A stretch of 33,755 bases of DNA. It comes from JBQTHD01 sp052390275 (lineage in GTDB: Bacteria; Actinomycetota; Acidimicrobiia; Acidimicrobiales; AC-14). The DNA lies in contig JBQTHD010000034.1 in NCBI GenBank assembly GCA_052390275.1, forward strand, positions 1-33,755, given 5' to 3'. A model generated the notes under the pieces. It saw nothing but the letters and a program-made list of their open reading frames with translations, did no database searches and was not told the origin of the DNA. Shown here in pieces: positions 1-8,749 of this stretch. Positions within the stretch are counted from its first letter, which is position 1; the number at the start of each line of letters is the position of its first letter. Both the position numbers and the translations under genes were made by a program.

Positions 1-11
1 CACGGTCAGTT

Positions 12-20
<9 letters not shown>
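1..20. repeat. IS left terminal inverted repeat
   Basis: This is the partner of bases 2006-2024. It overlaps the last three codons and stop of the transposase. The true outer edge may be at base 1 or just before it. Confidence 0.65.
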
Positions 21-1931
<1,911 letters not shown>

Positions 1932-2005
1932 CCATAACCACTACCAGCCCGACCACGGCGAACGCCAGTCCGGACGTAAACCCGCAGGTCACGACCCAAG
2001 CACAC

Positions 2006-2024
2006 CGACTATGAAAAGGCCGTG
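2006..2024. repeat. IS right terminal inverted repeat
   Basis: The sequence cgactatgaaaaggccgtg is an imperfect inverse of bases 1-20. It marks the transposase-proximal end of the IS and the point where the HAD gene is interrupted. Confidence 0.7.
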
Positions 2025-2599
2025 CGTCCGCGACCGGGTTATCGCCGACCATCCACGCGTTCGCCGGATCGATTCCACTCAGGCCAAGCCGAAACGCCTC
2101 AGGATGGGGCTTTTCGTACCCGGTTGACGCTGAGGACAAGGTCTCGTGGATCAGGGGGCCGAGGTCGAGGCCCTCGACGATTGATCGAAGCTCGGGCACA
2201 TGGTTGGACAGGACAACCGTCCTCCAACCACCAGCCCTCAACCTTCGGAGAGCCGGGACCGTGTCCGGGAATAGTTGAAAGTGGCTCGCGTCGCAGTATC
2301 TCGTCCGAAGGGCAGCCAACGCGTCCGGCACCCGATCGTCGGCAAGGCCGAGCGATCGAAATGCCCGAGCGAACACCAAGCCGACCTGCCGCCACCATTC
2401 CTCTGCTTCGTTGAGTTCGAGATGGGGCTGTTCGGCACGATGCCATGGAAAGCCGTCCCGTAGATGGGGGCGAATGCTCTCGATGGAGGCGCTGTGACCG
2501 GGGATGCATCTGGTCGAGGACCTCGAGCATGCACTGACTCCACATTCCGGGCCGGTGCGCGAGTGTCCCGTCGAAGTCCAAGATCACGACCCCAGCCAT
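2025..2599 (-). pseudogene. HAD-family hydrolase, frameshifted and cut by the IS
   Basis: The start is ATG at 2599 (MAGVVILDFDGTLAHRP). HAD motif I (DFDGT) is near the N-terminus. Motif II (VVLSNH), the motif III Lys (YEKPHPE) and motif IV (MVGDNPVAD) follow, but in another reading frame. The frames join if one base is removed from the G4 run at 2500-2503 (C4 on the coding strand). After MVGDNPVADA the similarity ends at the IS boundary, so the C-terminal part is lost or lies beyond the left window edge. HAD phosphatases remove phosphate from small molecules, but the substrate cannot be read from this. Two independent lesions make it very likely inactive, unless the frameshift is a sequencing error. 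Confidence 0.82.
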
Positions 2600-2654
2600 T
2601 GTCACAGTCTTGCCCAGGGCAAGGCTCGCACAACTTCGCAGTCGAGGCCCGCCG

Positions 2655-3550
2655 CCAGCGAGACTCGGACTCCGGATCGCGATAGGCCAGGGCGACCCGA
2701 TCGAACACGTAGCGGGCGAAGCGGCCGAAGTCCTGGTTGCGCTTCGAGTCGAACGCGAGGGATCGAAGTCGAGGACCGATGCCACCTCGGCGGCGCGGAC
2801 CTGGTCGACGAAGTTGCTCATGTTCTCCGGTGCGGTGCGGATCTGCTCGGCCACCCGGCGCTGGATTGCATAGAGGACCTCGAGCCCGACCAGCTCGGGC
2901 AAGCCCCGCAGGCTGAGCACCCGCCGGTTGGCGGGCTGGCGGGCCCGCCGGCGCCACTCATCGAGAGCGCGGCCCCGTGGGCTGCCGGCCTTCCCCCACA
3001 GTCTGTAGTGCACGCCGCACAGCCCGAGGCCGTGGGCGGCGACGCGGTAGCAACTGGCTGCGGTGCAGTCACCGAAGCCGGGCAATGGTCGGGCGCGGGC
3101 GAGGAAGGCGCCCAGGTCCGTGCCCCGGCGCCGGTGGTTCAGGTCGTGGGCTTGGCACAGCCCCGACGATCCCCAGACCGGACGGGGGCAACGGGCCCCG
3201 GCGCCGTCGCTCACCGCGCACGATGCCTCCGACAGGCGACGGCGCAGCGGCTCGGGACTGCCGCTGGCGGCCCACTCCTCGGCGTCGGTGGAACTTGAGC
3301 CGCCGAACTGGCTCCGGTGGCCATGACACAACGGCCCACCGAGGCGGGCGCCGGGGCAGTCGGGGACAGCGCAGGCCCGGTGGCGGTTGAGGAGGCCGCC
3401 GGGCCTGGCCGTCAGCAGCAGGCGCTGCGGGTCCCACTCGCCCACTAGCCAGTCCTCGACCACGAGGGAGCGCATGACCCGCAGGCGCCGGTCCTCCGTT
3501 CCGGCCGCTGGGGTCCGGGCGATTCCCGCCTGGGCCGGCAGTGAACTCAT
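2655..3550 (-). pseudogene. Large tyrosine-recombinase partner (TnpB-like), N-terminal half, frameshifted
   Basis: The start is ATG at 3550, overlapping the stop of the upstream recombinase fragment as ATGA. The protein carries three similar cysteine/histidine clusters: CAVPDC with LCHGH, a degenerate second with LCQAH, and CTAASC with LCGVH. They look like small zinc-binding units. A helical region follows (PANRRVLSLRGLPELVGLEVLYAIQRR). The frame shifts at about 2754: after VASVLDFDPS the reading continues as FDSKRNQDFGRFARYVFDRVALAYRDPESE in another frame. The protein then ends near 2660 without a catalytic domain. The order matches second genes of multi-gene site-specific recombinase clusters of the Tn554 kind. 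The full-length relatives are much larger, from memory of the family. Confidence 0.65.
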
Positions 3551-4166
3551 GGCCGAGCCCCCGCTGCTCCGGCATGGCCGTCGATGGCGGCGCGCATGTC
3601 GGCCCATCGGGCGTGCATGTAGACGTCGGTGGAGGCCACCGACGCATGGCCCAGCAGCTCCTTGACCAGCGCGGGATCCTTGGTGGCCAGGGCGACCTCG
3701 GAGGCGAAGCTGTGGCGCAGCATGTGCGGCCGGGCGCGGAAGCCGACCTGGGCGGACAGGCGGACGACCAGCTCCTCCACCGATCCCGCCGACATGGCAC
3801 GGCCGAGGAAACGACGGTAGAGGTTGACCAGCACGTAGTCGCTCCCGGCCGCCTCGGGACCCGATCGCGCTCGGTCCTGTACGCGTTGTGGAGCCAGACC
3901 AGCTCGCGGGCGACGGGGATCACCCGGGGGTAGATCGACTTGGCCAAGGCTCCGTTCTCGTTGTCCTCCCGACGCTGAACGTGCAGGTGCGGACCCGTCG
4001 CTTTGCAACCCAGGTGGGCCGCGGACGGGACGAAGTGCAGGTCGGACAGGCGCAACCCGCACAGCTCGGCCACCCGCAGCCCGGTGGCGTAGAGCGCCTC
4101 GACGATGAAGCGGTCCCGGGCGTTCCGACAAGCATCGACGTCAGGCCAAGAGAACCCATCCACCAC
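3547..4166 (-). pseudogene. Tyrosine recombinase (TnpA/XerD-like), catalytic part only, frameshifted
   Basis: The catalytic half of a phage-integrase-family enzyme is readable in two frames. The first frame gives ACRNARDRFIVEALYATGLRVAEL, with the first catalytic Arg, through to AYRTERDRV. At about 3856-3858 one base appears to be missing. The second frame continues PEAAGSDYVLVNLYRRFLG, then HMLRHS (the H-x-x-R pair), LLGHASV and TDVYMH, with the nucleophilic Tyr. The roughly 200-residue N-terminal part expected upstream is absent and an in-frame TAG stands just before 4166. It ends with TGA overlapping the ATG of the next recombinase. Broken and not expected to work. Confidence 0.75.
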
Positions 4167-4297
4167 CTATCGAAGCCAGGTCAACCCGGCCGTGCTGGAG
4201 GCTCCAGGTGACCCCAAAAGAACGTAGAACTCACTGAGGCGCGGCACGATGACAGGCTAAGGGGGGTGTGGCGCGTCAGCGGGCCCTCAGTCCCAGC

Positions 4298-4556
4298 TCA
4301 CAGTCGGTCTCCCGGCGAGGGTCGACGGTGGGCGTCCCGAGCCCGTTCGTCAGCCGAGGCGCCGTAGCGGGAGAGCATGTTGCGGCTGCGCAAGCCGGCC
4401 AGGCGGTCGTTGGCGGCGCAGAACGCCGCGAACTGCCGGGCCGCCAGCAGGTACTTCTCGATGGTGCGAGGTGCCCGGTTGGCGGCGCGCAGGGTGGCGC
4501 CCGAAGCTGACGATGAGGCGCTCCAGGTGGCCTTCTTGTGCCGACACGGTGGCCAT
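4298..4556 (-). pseudogene. Integrase N-terminal (core-binding) domain fragment, frameshifted
   Basis: ATG at 4556 follows a good ribosome site (gaggagcaggc). The first 19 residues (MATVSAQEGHLERLIVSFG) are in one frame. After one extra base in the run at 4500-4502 the reading resumes as ATLRAANRAPRTIEKYLLAA and RQFAAFCAANDRLAGL. This is typical of the SAM-like core-binding domain of tyrosine recombinases. The frame stops at 4298 with no catalytic domain. It may be a remnant of a third recombinase, or the front of the fragment at 3547-4166 after an internal deletion. Confidence 0.6.
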
Positions 4557-4672
4557 GCCTGCTCCTCTCGCCCCTAGCTAGCTGGTCACCTCAACCGCAT
4601 CCGCTTGTGGAGCGGAGTGTTAGGAGCCACAACACATTGTGACCTGCGGTTTCGCTACCGAACCACCCGCGG

Positions 4673-5062
4673 TTACTTGAACCAGATGCGCTGGTAGTTG
4701 CGGGTCATGGGGTGGATGAGGAGGGCGACCAGGGCGATCTCGAACATCAGCGAAAGAAAGTCCGCGCTCAAGGGGTTCTGGAACAGGACCAGGCGGAGCA
4801 GGAAAGGGAAGGCGGCCACACCCAGGGCCAGGGGATAGGACCATTTCCGCTCGTTTGCCAGACCTTTGCCGGCCAGCACTCCTCCGACCACCGTGGTCAG
4901 CACGATCAACCAGCCGATGGTGGTCAGCCGTCCCAGCCCGAAAGGGATGACGCCGTTGGCGATCAGCCGGATGGCTGAGAAGCCGGCGTTGATGTAGAGG
5001 ATGAACACCGCCACCTGCAGCGTCTGGGGGTGGTTTTGGTTGAACCAGCGCCGGGATTCCAC
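4673..5062 (-). CDS. Small four-helix membrane protein, unknown function
   Basis: This 129-residue protein has a GTG start at 5062 (MESRRWFNQNHPQTLQ). About four hydrophobic segments are visible: around residues 15-37, 45-65, 77-92 and 104-118. The last is followed by a basic tail (NYQRIWFK). I recognise no catalytic motif and no family with certainty. It lies 41 bases downstream of rlmN on the same strand, so it may be the last gene of an mshD-rlmN transcript. It probably sits in the cytoplasmic membrane. Confidence 0.72.
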   Translation of the reverse strand: MESRRWFNQNHPQTLQVAVFILYINAGFSAIRLIANGVIPFGLGRLTTIGWLIVLTTVVGGVLAGKGLANERKWSYPLALGVAAFPFLLRLVLFQNPLSADFLSLMFEIALVALLIHPMTRNYQRIWFK

Positions 5063-5103
5063 GGTCTCATTGTGGCAGGCGGACCCCGGGCGGCGTCGGC
5101 CGT

Positions 5104-6291
5104 TCAGGCTGACGGTCCGCCCGCCGGGCGGCCGCCGGACCGGGCGGCGAGGGTGGCCAGTTGACCGCAGGCCGCGCTGATGTCCTGGCCCCGGTTGCGC
5201 CGGACAGTGACCGCCAACCCTGAATCGGCCAGGCGCTGTCGGAACCTCTCCGCCGCCGCCAACCCCGGAGCCCGGCCGGCGTAACCGTCGGTGGGATTGA
5301 GAGGAATGACGTTCACGTGGGCTGTCAGACCGGCCAGAAGCCGAGCCAGCATTCGTGCCTGTTCAGGATGGTCGTTGACCCCTTGGATCAGGGTCCACTC
5401 GAAGGTGATGCGCCGGCCTCCCTGCTCCTGGTAGGTGTGGCAGGCCTCCATCAACGAAGCCAACGGGTATCGGCGGTTGATGGGAATCATCGTGTCCCGC
5501 AGGCTGTCGTCGGCAGCGTGGAGGGATACGGCCAGCGTGACCGGGAGATCCTGTTCGGCCAGACGTCGGATCCCCGGTACCAGACCTACGGTCGAGACGG
5601 TGATCCGCCGGGCGGACACCCCCATCTCCGCGTGAAGCGTGCGCACGGCTTCCATGGTGGCGTCGTAGTTGGCCAGGGGCTCGCCCATGCCCATGAAGAC
5701 CACGTTCATGCCTTTTGGGTCGGCGCCTCGGCGTGATGCCACCACCTGGCCCAAGATTTCGCCGGCGCTCAGGTGCCGGATGAAACCCATCTGCCCGGTG
5801 GCGCAGAACCCGCAGCCCATGGCACATCCCGCCTGGGTGGACACGCAAACGGTGTCCCGCCGGGCCGAGCGCATGAGCACGGTCTCCACCTCCGTGGAGT
5901 CGGCCAGGGACCAGAGCCACTTTGTGGTCAGGCCCCCGTCGCCATGACCTACCCGGCCGACCCGGGCCGTCGGCGGCAGAACATCGGCCAGGTACTGGCG
6001 TAGGGCGGCAGGCAGTTCGGACATCTCCCGGGGGGATCGCCCGGCCAGCAGCCCGGCCCGAACCTGGCGGGCCCGGAAGGGGGGCTCGCCCGGCATCAGG
6101 GCGGCGAGGTCAGCCAATCCCAGGTCAAGCGGGGCGGCCTTCCGTTGGGGAAGGTCGGGTCGGGAAGGGTCGGGTCGGGAAAGGTCGGATCCGAGAGCCT
6201 CGGGTTGGAGAACCTCGCGCTGGGCGTTCCCGGGCTGGGGATTCCCGGGCTGGAGAAGGTCGGCCTGGGTAACGTCGGCTGGGCGAAGCAT
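5104..6291 (-). CDS. rlmN: 23S rRNA (adenine-C2)-methyltransferase RlmN
   Basis: RlmN is a radical-SAM enzyme that methylates C2 of A2503 in 23S rRNA and also tRNA A37. The CxxxCxxC cluster is present as CAMGCGFC. Other family motifs are VVFMGMGEPLANYD, RITVSTVGL, LAVSLHA and IPLNPTDG. The acceptor Cys near the C-terminus is in DISAACGQLA. The chosen ATG at 6291 lies 4 bases after the mshD stop. An in-frame ATG further upstream would overlap mshD by over 100 bases and is less likely. Residues about 8-45 form an unusual repetitive, Pro/Asp/Gln-rich leader before the first normal RlmN helix (LADLAALMPGEPPFRARQV). The conserved core is intact. The next gene is the small membrane protein. Confidence 0.93.
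   Translation of the reverse strand: MLRPADVTQADLLQPGNPQPGNAQREVLQPEALGSDLSRPDPSRPDLPQRKAAPLDLGLADLAALMPGEPPFRARQVRAGLLAGRSPREMSELPAALRQYLADVLPPTARVGRVGHGDGGLTTKWLWSLADSTEVETVLMRSARRDTVCVSTQAGCAMGCGFCATGQMGFIRHLSAGEILGQVVASRRGADPKGMNVVFMGMGEPLANYDATMEAVRTLHAEMGVSARRITVSTVGLVPGIRRLAEQDLPVTLAVSLHAADDSLRDTMIPINRRYPLASLMEACHTYQEQGGRRITFEWTLIQGVNDHPEQARMLARLLAGLTAHVNVIPLNPTDGYAGRAPGLAAAERFRQRLADSGLAVTVRRNRGQDISAACGQLATLAARSGGRPAGGPSA
6148..6254. repeat. Degenerate 14-15 bp repeats in the rlmN 5' end
   Basis: Three near copies of gggaaggtcgggtc lie at 6148-6161, 6162-6176 and 6177-6191. Two near copies of ttcccgggctggg lie at 6227-6239 and 6242-6254. They code the repetitive N-terminal leader of RlmN and keep its frame. 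Confidence 0.7.
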
Positions 6292-6295
6292 GTAC

Positions 6296-7255
6296 TCAGG
6301 CCGAAGCCACCGCAGCGACGTCGCCCACATAGGCCCGGTCGACATGGTCGACCGAGAAGCCCAGGCGTTCATAAAGCGCAATGGCCGGTTGGTTGCTGGC
6401 GTCGACATAAAGCACGGCCCGGCGAAGTCCCTGGACGGCCAGGTGGTCCAGGCCGGCCAGCACCAGGGCCCGGCCCAGTCCCTGGCCCTGAAAATCGGGG
6501 TCGACCGCTACCACGTAAAGCTCTCCCAACGGCGGATCGTGGTCGCCGTGGACCTTCGTCCAGCACGAGCCCACCAGGCGCCCGTCCATCTCGTGGAGCA
6601 GCAGTCCCCCGGGGTCGAACCAGGGTTGCTCCTGGCGATGATGCAGGGTGGCCAGGTCCCAGCCACCCTGTTCGGGGTGCCAGTCGAAGGCCCGGTTGTT
6701 GAGCACCAACCAGCCCGGCTCGTCCCGGCCCACCTTGAACGCCCGGACCGGGACCCGTCTGTCGTCGTCGTGGCCGGCCATGGGCAAGTCGAGACGCATC
6801 TGCCTCAGTTCACGACCCCGGCGCAGCCCAACCTGCGCGGCCAGACGGTCGTGGTCATCCCTCGGGTGGGGAACCCAAAGATGGACGTGGCCGCCGCCTT
6901 CGGTGGCGATGACTTCAAGTGCGGCCTGGACCAGCATCGGACCTATGTCTGGGTCCCGACACCGGTGATGGGGGTCGACGACATACTCCAAAGCCCACGA
7001 AGCCCCGGGCTCACCCGAACCCACTTGATCGGGACCTTGATTGCGACTCAACTGCGCGTATCCGACCGGATGGCTGTGCCCTGGCTCCCAGGCCACGAGA
7101 CCGGCGAAGCCGGGACGACCCCCATGGACCAGGTCCAACCACTGGTGTTCACCCAGGGGCGCGTGCCCGTCGGCCTGGGCTGCCACCGCCAGCAGTTCGG
7201 AGACCGAGGCGATATCGCCGCTGCCCATCTGCCGTTTGATCTCCAGGCGAGCCAC
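6296..7255 (-). CDS. mshD: Mycothiol synthase (acetyltransferase) MshD
   Basis: MshD acetylates Cys-GlcN-Ins with acetyl-CoA, the last step of mycothiol synthesis, in the cytoplasm. The 319 residues hold two GNAT domains. The C-terminal one has VVAVDPDFQGQGLGRALVLAG (acetyl-CoA loop QGQGLG), LYVDASNQPAIALYERLGF, and the family motifs NNRAFDWHPEQGGW and GSCWTKVHGD. The GTG at 7255 (MARLEIKRQMGSGD) was chosen because it gives a normal family N-terminus; the open frame continues upstream to 7327 with a non-conserved sequence. It is followed 4 bases later by rlmN. The gene is a strong marker for Actinobacteria. Confidence 0.92.
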   Translation of the reverse strand: MARLEIKRQMGSGDIASVSELLAVAAQADGHAPLGEHQWLDLVHGGRPGFAGLVAWEPGHSHPVGYAQLSRNQGPDQVGSGEPGASWALEYVVDPHHRCRDPDIGPMLVQAALEVIATEGGGHVHLWVPHPRDDHDRLAAQVGLRRGRELRQMRLDLPMAGHDDDRRVPVRAFKVGRDEPGWLVLNNRAFDWHPEQGGWDLATLHHRQEQPWFDPGGLLLHEMDGRLVGSCWTKVHGDHDPPLGELYVVAVDPDFQGQGLGRALVLAGLDHLAVQGLRRAVLYVDASNQPAIALYERLGFSVDHVDRAYVGDVAAVASA

Positions 7256-7372
7256 CGCCCGCCAAGCTAGGCGGCCCAGTCCGGCCGGCCTGGCGCACCG
7301 GGTCTGGACCGAGCCTCTCGCTGCCAAAGGAGGAAGGGGACTACCAGCGAGCGGAGCCGTAGTCTGAAGTCA
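7256..7372. promoter_or_regulatory. Divergent promoter region, mshD and nth
   Basis: This 117-base gap separates divergent genes. A TAGTCT hexamer at 7360-7365 fits the TAnnnT -10 pattern and would start transcription at or within a base or so of the nth ATG (7373), so nth may be leaderless. A perfect AGGAGG at 7328-7333 is 39 bases upstream and has no start codon at a usable distance. I see no clear -35 element. Confidence 0.4.
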
Positions 7373-8107
7373 ATGGGTAAACCCCGCAGCCCGGCGGGGC
7401 GAGCCCGGATCGTTCTGGCCCGCCTGAGCGAGGAGTATCCCGGTTCCGCGACCGATCTCTGCGCCCTGGGTCACGACTCACCCTTCCAGCTTCTGGCCGC
7501 CACCATCCTGTCCGCCCAGACCACCGACGCCACGGTCAACCGGGTGACCCCGAGCCTCTTCGCCCGGTACCCCGATGCATCCGCCCTCGCCGGGGCGGAG
7601 CCGATTGAGCTGGAGCGGATCATCCATCCGACCGGCTTCTTCCGGTCCAAGGCTTCTCATCTGATCGGGATGGCCCAGGCCCTGATGACCAGGCACGATG
7701 GTCAGGTACCCACCACCATGGAGGACCTCGTTGCCCTTCCCGGGGTTGGCCGCAAGACTGCCAACGTTGTCCGCAGCGTAGGTTTCGGCCTGCCCGGACT
7801 GCCGGTGGACACCCATGTTGGGCGCCTATCCCGTCGTCTGGGACTCACGATGGAGCGTGACCCGGTCAAGGTCGAGAGCGACCTGAACCGCCTGGTGCCA
7901 GCCGGTGACCGAGGGGCCGCCAGCCTGAGGCTGATCCTCCATGGCCGCCAGGTCTGCCTGGCTCGCGCCCCGCGCTGCACCCGGTGCCTCCTCGCCGACA
8001 TCTGTCCCTCCTTCGATCCTGGCCCCGAGGCTGGATCCCCGCTCCTACCTGGCAGGGCGGGCCCAAGCGGGGTCCTCCTGGATCGCCGGCCTGGGGCCCG
8101 GTCGTAA
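7373..8107 (+). CDS. nth: Endonuclease III (DNA glycosylase/AP lyase)
   Basis: Endonuclease III removes oxidised pyrimidines and cuts abasic sites in base-excision repair. The helix-hairpin-helix is LPGVGRKTANVV with the catalytic Lys. The catalytic Asp is in PVDTHVGR. The 4Fe-4S cluster ligands are in CLARAPRCTRCLLADIC, with spacing C-x6-C-x2-C-x5-C. The length of 244 residues is normal, with about 30 extra residues after the cluster that are rich in Gly, Pro and Arg. The ATG start is the only good one and may be leaderless. It is transcribed away from mshD and precedes the structured intergenic region. Confidence 0.94.
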   Translation: MGKPRSPAGRARIVLARLSEEYPGSATDLCALGHDSPFQLLAATILSAQTTDATVNRVTPSLFARYPDASALAGAEPIELERIIHPTGFFRSKASHLIGMAQALMTRHDGQVPTTMEDLVALPGVGRKTANVVRSVGFGLPGLPVDTHVGRLSRRLGLTMERDPVKVESDLNRLVPAGDRGAASLRLILHGRQVCLARAPRCTRCLLADICPSFDPGPEAGSPLLPGRAGPSGVLLDRRPGARS

Positions 8108-8160
8108 CAAACCAGACAGATTCCTCAGGAAATCTTCAACTTATGGCCGCCGCCCGCTGT

Positions 8161-8187
8161 TTGGCATCGCTCTGAGGGTGGTACGTT
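8161..8187 (+). promoter_or_regulatory. Candidate promoter for the structured RNA
   Basis: TTGGCA (8161-8166, one change from TTGACA) and TACGTT (8182-8187, fits TAnnnT) are separated by 15 bases, which is a little short. The predicted start near 8194 lies just before three consecutive hairpins and a terminator. Confidence 0.35.
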
Positions 8188-8193
8188 CACCGC

Positions 8194-8310
8194 ACAGAGG
8201 GATCAGGTTCCCGCCACCTGGATCCCCTCGGCGGTTCCCGGGTTCCGCCACCCGGCCCGCCCCCTGTCGGCGCTCTTCGGAGCGCCGACAGGCGCGTCCG
8301 GGCCGCTTTT
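8194..8310 (+). ncRNA. Candidate structured small RNA
   Basis: There is no convincing gene in this stretch. Three hairpins follow one another. Hairpin 1 is gggatcagg (8199-8207) with cctggatccc (8217-8226). Hairpin 2 is ccgggt (8238-8243) with acccgg (8250-8255). Hairpin 3 is a perfect 13-bp stem (8263-8275 with 8280-8292) closed by a ttcg tetraloop. The first two loops share a ttccgcca-like sequence. A promoter-like pair lies upstream and a T-run follows. I do not recognise a known RNA family. It could instead be the 3' end of the nth mRNA. Confidence 0.4.
8253..8310 (+). terminator. Strong intrinsic terminator with UUCG loop
   Basis: The inner 13-bp stem is cctgtcggcgctc with gagcgccgacagg around ttcg. 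An outer stem, cggcccg (8253-8259) with cgggccg (8299-8305), is followed by ctttta. The UUCG loop forms only in plus-strand RNA. It would end transcription from nth or from the candidate RNA before the minus-strand ORF and hisD. The outer stem competes with hairpin 2 for bases 8253-8255. Confidence 0.7.
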
Positions 8311-8354
8311 ATCCTGCGACTGCTTCGGGCTCCGCCTGAGCAATTGGGCGAGCA

Positions 8355-8573
8355 TTACTCGGAAGGCCGGAGCCGGTTCAGGCGGCGGAGCGCCCCTCGC
8401 AGGGCCCGCTCAACCTCGAACAGCGTGGCTATATCCCCGGATGACTCGCCCTGGGCCCCGACTGTGCGATTGGTGTTTCCGGGACGGGCAGAGATTTCAT
8501 CGGCCAGTGCGGAAACCCGGTTGGCCACGTCCTCGAGGGCCGAGATGATCGTCGATAACTGGGCCCGTCGCAT
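8355..8573 (-). CDS. Small helical protein, unknown
   Basis: This 72-residue ORF starts at ATG 8573, with a TAG stop in frame just upstream. The sequence is amphipathic: MRRAQLSTIISALEDVANRV at the front and LFEVERALRGALRRLNRLRP near the end, with a polar Gly/Ser/Asn segment between. It looks like two helices joined by a linker. No family is recognised. Its bias toward charged helices suggests a real protein rather than a chance frame. It is divergent from hisD and convergent with nth. No strong ribosome site is visible. Confidence 0.5.
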   Translation of the reverse strand: MRRAQLSTIISALEDVANRVSALADEISARPGNTNRTVGAQGESSGDIATLFEVERALRGALRRLNRLRPSE

Positions 8574-8734
8574 GAAGGATGTCTATCCCTCGGCGGCCGC
8601 CCGGCAAGCCTCCTCCGCCTCTCGCAGCCGTTCCGCCCTCCCGGATCTGACTGAAAGGACCCGCCCCGCCACCTGGTGGTCCCGCTCCAGCCGATGCCCA
8701 CGGATACTCAACGATCGGGGCGAGTACCCCCCGC

Positions 8735-8740
8735 TACGAT
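8735..8740 (+). promoter_or_regulatory. Candidate -10 element for the his operon
   Basis: TACGAT lies 9 bases before the hisD ATG (8750), which would give a leader of only a few bases. No Shine-Dalgarno sequence precedes hisD, consistent with leaderless translation. The -35 region is unclear. No leader peptide rich in His codons is visible in 8574-8749, so I see no sign of classical his attenuation. Confidence 0.45.
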
Positions 8741-8749
8741 CGGCCGGCC

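Noticed and set aside
8194..8310. SRP RNA, 6S RNA or 6C RNA
   Set aside because: The conserved SRP tip and the C6 loops are absent, and the size and layout do not fit 6S RNA.
8574..8749. His leader peptide or T-box before hisD
   Set aside because: No His-codon run, no T-box sequence, and the likely -10 box leaves almost no leader.
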